Source of the DNA: Bacillota bacterium
GTDB lineage: Bacteria > Bacillota > Clostridia > Christensenellales > CAG-138
Direction: 5' to 3'
Assembly: GCA_023458355.1 (NCBI GenBank)
Contig: JAEWZS010000234.1
Location: 1 to 17,686, forward strand
DNA: 17,686 nt
The notes beneath the pieces are model-generated. The model did not search any database. It was not told the origin of the DNA and saw only the letters and a program-made list of their open reading frames with translations. The position numbers and the translations under genes were made by a program. Below, piece after piece: positions 12,773-17,686 of the stretch. Within the stretch, counting starts at the first letter, position 1. Each line of letters opens with the position of its first letter.

Positions 12773-14845
12773 TTATTCTTCTTCCTCGTCCTCTCGCTTG
12801 GACTGCTCAATAATCTTCTGTGCGATTTGGCCGGGGACATCCTCGTAGCGAACGAACTCAGACCTAAATGAGCCGCGCGCCTGCGTCATGGAACGAAGGT
12901 CTGTGGCATATTTGAACATTTCGGCAAGCGGCGCTTCAGCGACGACTTCTGTCTTACCGCCTTCGCGGGGGTTCATACCGAGCATGCGGCCGCGACGGCG
13001 GTTAAGGTCGCCAATAACATCACCCATGTAATCGCTCGGGACGAGTATCTCGTAGCGGTAGATGGGTTCAATAAGGGTCGGGCTTGCATGTTTGCATGCT
13101 TCCTTATAAGCAAGCCTCGCTGCGGATTTGAACGCGACTTCCTTAGAATCGACGGGATGGTATTTACCAAAAAACAGCGTCGCCTTGATGCCGATCATTG
13201 GATAGCCGGCGAGTACACCGTGCTGCAGTGCCTCACGTGTTCCCTTTTCGACTGCGGGAATGTATTCGCGCGGCACCACGCCGCCGACGATTGCGTTTAC
13301 AAATTCGAACTCGCCGCTTTCCAAGGGTTCGAAGCGCATGTTGACAACGCCGAACTGACCGCTGCCGCCCGTTTGCTTCTTATGCTTTCCTTCGGCTTCC
13401 GCGGTAGCGCGAATGGTCTCACGATAGGGTACTTTAGGATCAGCAAGTGCAGCTTCTACGCCGCTTTTGTTTTTGAGTTTGGCGCAGATGACGTCGATAT
13501 GCATTTCGCCTAAACCGCGGATGAGTACGTCGCCCGTTTCTACGTTCTTTTCAAGCGCCATTGTCGGATCTTCTTCGAGAAGTTTGTTGAGGCCTGCGAA
13601 TACCTTATCTTCTTCCCCTTGCTTCTTTGCACTTACAGCAAGGCCGATGGCCGGCTCGGGGAACGCGATTTTATCGAACACAACGGGGGCGGATGCGTCG
13701 CAAAGCGTATCGCCTGTGTTTGTGTACTGGAGCTTGGAGAGAGCACCGATATCGCCTGCGATAATCTTATCGACGGGAATGAGCTTCTTGCCTCGCATAA
13801 TGCCGGGTGCCGTGGCTTTTTCGCTCTTGTCGGAGGTGCTGTTGTAAGGCGCGACGTCCACGGTAAGCACGCCGCTATATACCTTAATGATGGAGTATTT
13901 TCCGAACTGATCTACTACAGTTTTTACAACTTGTCCTGCGAACTTACCATTCCTGTCGATTGTAACGGTTTCGCCGGTCTTAGCATTAACAGCATGCGGG
14001 GCGGCCACGTCACTCGCGGCCGGCATGTAGTATACAAGGTTATTAAGAAGAGTCGCCACACCGATGTTCGGAAGCGCTGCACAACAGCCCACAGGTGTGA
14101 TTGCACCTTCTCGTACACCGCGGCTGAGACCACGGATGATTTCCTCGTGAGATAGTTCGCCCTCCTCGAAGAATTTCTCCATCAATGACTCTTCGCTCTC
14201 GGCAGCAGCTTCGGTTAGTGCTTCGTAGAACTTCTGTGTGGATGCAGCGAGAGCATCGGGAATTGCGGTCTCTTTTTCGTTTTTACCGTCGAACAACTTA
14301 GCGGTCTTGTTGACAACGTCCACATAACCCTTGAAAACACCCTTGTCCATGATGGGAATTTGAATGGGAACAACGCTCGGGCCGAACTTTGCAACCAGTT
14401 CGCCAACGACCTTTTCGAAATTGGCGTTTTCGCGGTCCATCTGATTGACGACCATCATGCGCGCCATATTGTGTTCCTTGCAAAGCTCCATAGCCTTCTC
14501 AACACCAACGACCGGGCCACTGACCGAGCCAACCACAATGAGGGCTGCATCAGCAAGCGCCATAGCTGCATATACTTCGCCGTAAAAATCGAAGAAGCCC
14601 GGGGCATCGATGATGTTGATCTTAACATCCTTCCACTCTAAGGGAGCCAGCGCAGCGTTAATGGAAATAGAACGCCTGGTTTCTTCGGGATCATAGTCGG
14701 TGGTGGTGTTACCGTTTTCAACGCGGCCGATCCTTTCGAGAAGGCCGGCATTGAAGAGCATCGCCTCGGTCAAAGTGGTCTTTCCTTCGCCGCCATGCCC
14801 AAAAATTCCGATATTGCGTATGTTTGCTGCGTTGTAGTCTTTCAT
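12773..14845 (-). CDS. EF-G-like translational GTPase (paralogue group, not canonical FusA)
   Basis: 690 residues with full EF-G domain order: GTPase domain, domain II, domain III (from about GLGEMHIDV), domain IV with KYHPVDSKEVAFKSA, and a C-terminal domain ending in MFKYATDLRSMTQARGSF. The GTPase motifs deviate from canonical EF-G. The P-loop is GHGGEGKT (16-23) in place of AHIDAGKT. Switch II is DAPGFFDF (80-87), so the catalytic histidine of DTPGHVDF is Phe84. The base-recognition motif is NQMD (134-137) instead of NKMD. These features, with the RVENGNTTTDYDPEE stretch, place it in the EF-G-like group found beside a true fusA in many bacteria; its role is unsettled. ATG 14845 has AGGGGGA upstream at rather wide spacing. 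A tail of acidic residues (REDEEEE) ends the protein. It has its own promoter, with a dyad (14906-14940), and its own terminator. Confidence 0.9.
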   Translation of the reverse strand: MKDYNAANIRNIGIFGHGGEGKTTLTEAMLFNAGLLERIGRVENGNTTTDYDPEETRRSISINAALAPLEWKDVKINIIDAPGFFDFYGEVYAAMALADAALIVVGSVSGPVVGVEKAMELCKEHNMARMMVVNQMDRENANFEKVVGELVAKFGPSVVPIQIPIMDKGVFKGYVDVVNKTAKLFDGKNEKETAIPDALAASTQKFYEALTEAAAESEESLMEKFFEEGELSHEEIIRGLSRGVREGAITPVGCCAALPNIGVATLLNNLVYYMPAASDVAAPHAVNAKTGETVTIDRNGKFAGQVVKTVVDQFGKYSIIKVYSGVLTVDVAPYNSTSDKSEKATAPGIMRGKKLIPVDKIIAGDIGALSKLQYTNTGDTLCDASAPVVFDKIAFPEPAIGLAVSAKKQGEEDKVFAGLNKLLEEDPTMALEKNVETGDVLIRGLGEMHIDVICAKLKNKSGVEAALADPKVPYRETIRATAEAEGKHKKQTGGSGQFGVVNMRFEPLESGEFEFVNAIVGGVVPREYIPAVEKGTREALQHGVLAGYPMIGIKATLFFGKYHPVDSKEVAFKSAARLAYKEACKHASPTLIEPIYRYEILVPSDYMGDVIGDLNRRRGRMLGMNPREGGKTEVVAEAPLAEMFKYATDLRSMTQARGSFRSEFVRYEDVPGQIAQKIIEQSKREDEEEE

Positions 14846-14905
14846 GGAAGTAAAATCCCCCTAATGGTGTAGATTAGAACATGTAAAATTAACGTCTGAT
14901 AAACA

Positions 14906-14940
14906 GCCGCCACTTGCTATTGTATCAGCCAAGCGGCGGC
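14906..14940. repeat. Inverted repeat around the EF-G-like gene's promoter (possible operator)
   Basis: GCCGCC-A-CTTG (14906-14916) and CAAG-C-GGCGGC (14930-14940) are inverted copies of 11 bases with one mismatch, around a 13-base centre. The -10 hexamer lies in the centre and the right arm fills much of the spacer, so a protein bound here would compete with RNA polymerase. As RNA on the minus strand only half would be transcribed from this promoter, so a DNA operator is more likely than an attenuator. It could instead contribute to termination of nrdJ readthrough. Confidence 0.55.
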
Positions 14941-14947
14941 TTGTAAA
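14919..14947 (-). promoter_or_regulatory. Sigma-A promoter of the EF-G-like gene
   Basis: Minus strand: -35 TTTACA at 14947-14942, a 17-base spacer, and -10 TACAAT at 14924-14919 with an extended TGA in front. Transcription would start near 14912, leaving a leader of about 65 bases. Confidence 0.75.
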
Positions 14948-14995
14948 CTGTTTTCGCCCTACCAAATGGGCATTTTTTCAGCGAACAGGCAGTTT
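14945..14995 (-). terminator. Imperfect hairpin just after nrdJ, possible terminator
   Basis: AAACTG and TTCGC on the left (14945-14957) pair with GCGAA and CAGTTT on the right (14981-14995), with unpaired bases between the two helices. A smaller GCCC/GGGC stem lies inside (14956-14971). It starts immediately after the nrdJ stop, but on the minus strand only three T follow. The inner stem is followed by six T on the plus strand only. Terminator function for nrdJ is therefore uncertain. Confidence 0.4.
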
Positions 14996-14996
14996 A

Positions 14997-17318
14997 TTAA
15001 CCACATTTAGAATATCCGCATCCTCTGCAAATCACGCAACCGCCCTCATGTTCCATGTCGCTCCCGCACTCGGGACATGGCACGCCCGCGGGCTTTTCTA
15101 TAAAAGGCACCGCATAGCCGTTGAGGGGGACCTCGTGGAACTCCGTCTCCTCCGCGGGTTCGAGCTCGTGCTTTTCGGAAGAGCCGTTTCTTTGCTTTTC
15201 TTCCTCGGCCTTCATTTTTGCAACTTTTTCGAGCACTCTGCCGATGGCGTCGGGACAGGAAAGCACCTTAATATTTTTGTTCGTAGCGCGTTGGCGCAAC
15301 GTAGAATGGCAGCGGATGCCCTTTAATTGCTCGATGATATTTTCCGCATCCATACCTGAGCGCAAAGCGCTTGATATAAGCCTGCTCGTTGCCTCGCTCT
15401 GGCTCGGACAACCGCCTGCACGACCGAGGTTTGCAAACACCTCGCATATGCCCTCATCATCGTAATTAACGGTAACATAAAGATTGCCGCATCCGATTAC
15501 AACCTTTTCGGTGATACCGCGCGTCACTTCCGGGCGAGGGCGCGGTGTTATGTGCGCATGTGCGATGGTCTTAATTTCTTTTTTCTTTTCGGGCGTCTCC
15601 TCTTTTTTGACACCGACGTTTAGCACCTGCCCCGTGCGGCTGCCGTCGCGGTAGATGGTAACGCCCTTGCAGCCGAGCTTATAGGCGAGTACGAATGCTT
15701 CGGATACATCCTCACGGGTAGCTTCATGCTTAAAATTGACGGTCTTGGAGACTGCGTTATCGGTGTGGTTCTGGAAAGCTGCCTGCATGTTGATATGATC
15801 TGCGGGCGTAATGTCGTGCGCGGTTACAAACACGCGCTTTACATACTCAGGTACCTCATCAATGTTGTGAAGCGTGCCGTCCTTGGCAATACGGCGCATC
15901 AGTTCGTCCGAATAAAACCCCTCGCGCTTGGCGATCTCGACGAAGTACGGGTCTACTTGCGGAAGCTCGTCATTATCCATGACGTTTCGGAAAAACGCCA
16001 GCGCAAACAGAGGCTCAACACCGCTTGAGGCATTACAAATAATGGAAATGGTACCCGTAGGTGCGATGGTGGTGCGGGTAGCGTTTCGAAGAGGCTTCTT
16101 GCTTTGATTGAGCGTACTCTTTTCATACAGCGGGAATGTACCGCGTTTTTTTGCAAGCGCTGCGCTCGCACGATCCGCACGCACTTGAATAAAGCTCATG
16201 AGCTTTTCGGCTAAATCAACACCCTCTTTTGAATTGTAAGGGACTTTGAGGCGGTATAGAATATCCGCAAACGCCATCACACCAAGGCCGATTTTTCGGG
16301 TAGAACGCGTCATTTCGGCTATTTCAGGGAGCGGATACTTGTTGATGTCGATCACGTTATCCAAAAAATGGACGGCGGTATCGATGGTGTTACCAAGTCG
16401 TTCGTAGTCGATTTCATATCCTGAAGAGGTTTCCCGAAGCATCTTCATGAGGTTTATCGAGCCGAGATTGCAGCTTTCATACGGCAAAAGCGGTTGCTCC
16501 CCGCAAGGGTTGGTTGATTCGATCTCTCCTACGGAAGGCACGACATTGTCGCGGTTCATCCTGTCGAGGAACACGATGCCCGGTTCGCCGTTTTGCCAAG
16601 CCATGTCTACAATCAGATCGAATATCTCCCGCGCTCGCTTCTTCTCCAATGGCTCTTTTGAACGCGGGTCAATGAGGTCGTATTCCTCGTCCGCCTCTAC
16701 CGCTTGCATAAAAGCTTCGGTTAAGCCGACACTGATGTTGAAGTTGGTGATGTCCGCAAGGTCGCTTTTACAGCGGACGAATTCGACGATGTCCGGATGA
16801 TCCACGCGGAGTATGCCCATGTTCGCGCCGCGGCGCGTGCCCCCCTGTTTCACCGCTTCGGTAGCGGCGTTGAATACCTTCATAAAACTCACGGGTCCGG
16901 AGGCTACACCACCCGTGGAGCGCACCATGGAGCCCGCCGGACGAAGCCTTGAGAAGGAAAAGCCCGTTCCGCCGCCACTCTGATGGATGAGCGCCGCATT
17001 TTTCACCGCGTCAAAAATAGCGGTCATGGAATCGTCCACAGGAAGTACAAAGCAGGCGGAAAGCTGCCCCATGGATTTTCCTGCATTCATAAGCGTAGGT
17101 GAATTGGGCATGAACGCAAGGTTGCTCATCATGTTGAAAAACACATCGGACGTTTTTTTCACATCCGCCTCTTTATCGTAAAGCCTATCCGCCTCGGCTA
17201 CGGCGTCCGCAACGCGGCGGAACATCCCTTCAGGCGTCTCAATCAGCTCTCCTTTTTCGTTTTTCGACAGATACCTGCGTTCGAGAACCGTCAAAGCGTT
17301 TTTCCCTAAGGTTTCCAT
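14997..17318 (-). CDS. nrdJ: Adenosylcobalamin-dependent class II ribonucleoside-diphosphate reductase
   Basis: 773 residues from ATG 17318, which has AGGAGA 7 bases upstream; the frame continues to 17369 without support. It reduces ribonucleotides to deoxyribonucleotides using a radical generated from coenzyme B12, so it works with or without oxygen. The redox pair is C89 (SACFVLP) and C283; the thiyl-radical Cys272 lies in NPCGEQ (270-275), with E274. The C272-C283 spacing of 11 matches known class II enzymes. A TSCPD domain (about 610-705) follows, then a C-terminal zinc-ribbon-like tail with CPEC (748-751), CVIC (761-764), C767 and C772 that probably carries the shuttle cysteines. No ATP-cone is evident at the N-terminus. 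It has its own promoter at 17370-17398. I saw no cobalamin riboswitch upstream. Confidence 0.96.
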   Translation of the reverse strand: METLGKNALTVLERRYLSKNEKGELIETPEGMFRRVADAVAEADRLYDKEADVKKTSDVFFNMMSNLAFMPNSPTLMNAGKSMGQLSACFVLPVDDSMTAIFDAVKNAALIHQSGGGTGFSFSRLRPAGSMVRSTGGVASGPVSFMKVFNAATEAVKQGGTRRGANMGILRVDHPDIVEFVRCKSDLADITNFNISVGLTEAFMQAVEADEEYDLIDPRSKEPLEKKRAREIFDLIVDMAWQNGEPGIVFLDRMNRDNVVPSVGEIESTNPCGEQPLLPYESCNLGSINLMKMLRETSSGYEIDYERLGNTIDTAVHFLDNVIDINKYPLPEIAEMTRSTRKIGLGVMAFADILYRLKVPYNSKEGVDLAEKLMSFIQVRADRASAALAKKRGTFPLYEKSTLNQSKKPLRNATRTTIAPTGTISIICNASSGVEPLFALAFFRNVMDNDELPQVDPYFVEIAKREGFYSDELMRRIAKDGTLHNIDEVPEYVKRVFVTAHDITPADHINMQAAFQNHTDNAVSKTVNFKHEATREDVSEAFVLAYKLGCKGVTIYRDGSRTGQVLNVGVKKEETPEKKKEIKTIAHAHITPRPRPEVTRGITEKVVIGCGNLYVTVNYDDEGICEVFANLGRAGGCPSQSEATSRLISSALRSGMDAENIIEQLKGIRCHSTLRQRATNKNIKVLSCPDAIGRVLEKVAKMKAEEEKQRNGSSEKHELEPAEETEFHEVPLNGYAVPFIEKPAGVPCPECGSDMEHEGGCVICRGCGYSKCG

Positions 17319-17369
17319 ATGGCGTCTCCTGTCAATATTTGGTAGTTTTTCTTCGTGGGTGTACCACAT

Positions 17370-17398
17370 ATTGTATCACCGGCTTATCAGAGATACAA
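17370..17398 (-). promoter_or_regulatory. Sigma-A promoter of nrdJ
   Basis: Minus strand: TTGTAT at 17398-17393, a 17-base spacer, and TACAAT at 17375-17370 with an extended TGA. Transcription would start near 17363, about 45 bases before the ATG. The ten bases TGATACAATA are identical to those in the EF-G-like gene's promoter. No NrdR-box pair was noticed between here and the start codon. Confidence 0.7.
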
Positions 17399-17473
17399 GA
17401 TGAATGTTCTCAAATGCAGAAGATATTTATTTAACGAGCAAGAATAGGAATTGTTATTATCTTACGGATATAT

Positions 17474-17504
17474 ACAAAGACGGCGGGGTTCCCCGCCGCT
17501 TTGT
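17474..17504 (-). terminator. Strong GC-rich terminator hairpin after the right-edge gene
   Basis: CGGCGGGG (17481-17488) pairs with CCCCGCCG (17491-17498), and the stem extends through ACAAAG/CTTTGT with one bulged A at 17480. It starts 23 bases after the stop of the partial nitroreductase. The T-tract is short on the minus strand and richer on the plus strand, so it may act in both directions. Between it and the nrdJ promoter (17399-17473) I see nothing coding. Confidence 0.75.
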
Positions 17505-17526
17505 GCGTTTGTTTATTTTTATTGAT

Positions 17527-17686
<160 letters not shown>

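Noticed and set aside
12700..12840. N-terminal extension of CorA.
   Set aside because: It overlaps the EF-G-like coding sequence and its terminator; ATG 12699 has a ribosome site.
17319..17526. A cobalamin riboswitch in front of the B12-dependent reductase.
   Set aside because: No B12-box-like core or extended multi-helix structure was seen, and the promoter leaves a leader of only about 45 bases. Class II enzymes need B12, so repression by B12 would also be illogical.

Overview
The window reads as chromosomal sequence from an endospore-forming, Gram-positive anaerobe, most likely a member of the Clostridia. The evidence is a complete spoIIAA-spoIIAB-sigF operon with a sigma-H-type promoter, a YunB sporulation protein, a cdaA-cdaR pair, and an adenosylcobalamin-dependent class II ribonucleotide reductase. 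Nearly all genes lie on the minus strand. The exceptions are a DUF3006 gene, yunB, and a secreted peptidoglycan-binding protein. No rRNA, tRNA, CRISPR array, insertion sequence or prophage gene was seen.

Layout from left to right. 1-2826 (minus): cdaA (c-di-AMP synthase), its partner cdaR (YbbR repeats), and the first 235 codons of a COG2509 FAD-dependent dehydrogenase that runs off the left edge. 2994-3526: a 68-residue unknown protein (minus) and a DUF3006 protein (plus), read from overlapping divergent promoters; the DUF3006 unit ends at a bidirectional terminator. 3592-8185 (minus): a class A penicillin-binding protein, a family-4-like uracil-DNA glycosylase, and a secreted SH3/peptidoglycan-binding protein in a tightly packed operon. 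8275-9904 (plus): yunB and a second secreted peptidoglycan-binding protein. 9955-11466 (minus): the spoIIA operon. 11695-14845 (minus): a CorA-type transporter and an EF-G-like translational GTPase, separated by a terminator. 14997-17318 (minus): nrdJ. 17527-17636 (minus): the last 35 codons of a SagB/ThcOx-type nitroreductase. 17637-17686 is an uninterrupted run of 50 G, most likely a sequencing artefact at a contig end.

The genes concentrate on the cell envelope and sporulation: c-di-AMP turgor and wall signalling, wall synthesis (PBP), two wall-binding secreted proteins, and YunB and sigma-F for spore development. The most unusual signal is that the two secreted wall-binding proteins, on either side of the PBP operon and yunB, share the same C-terminal domain of about 130 residues. 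Both copies carry His, Asp, Cys and His residues at identical spacings, which suggests an uncharacterised enzymatic or metal-binding wall domain. Other points worth a second look are a glycosylase lacking most iron-sulphur ligands and translationally coupled to a PBP, a probable leaderless mRNA, an EF-G-like GTPase with an altered switch II motif, and an 11-bp inverted repeat around that gene's promoter.
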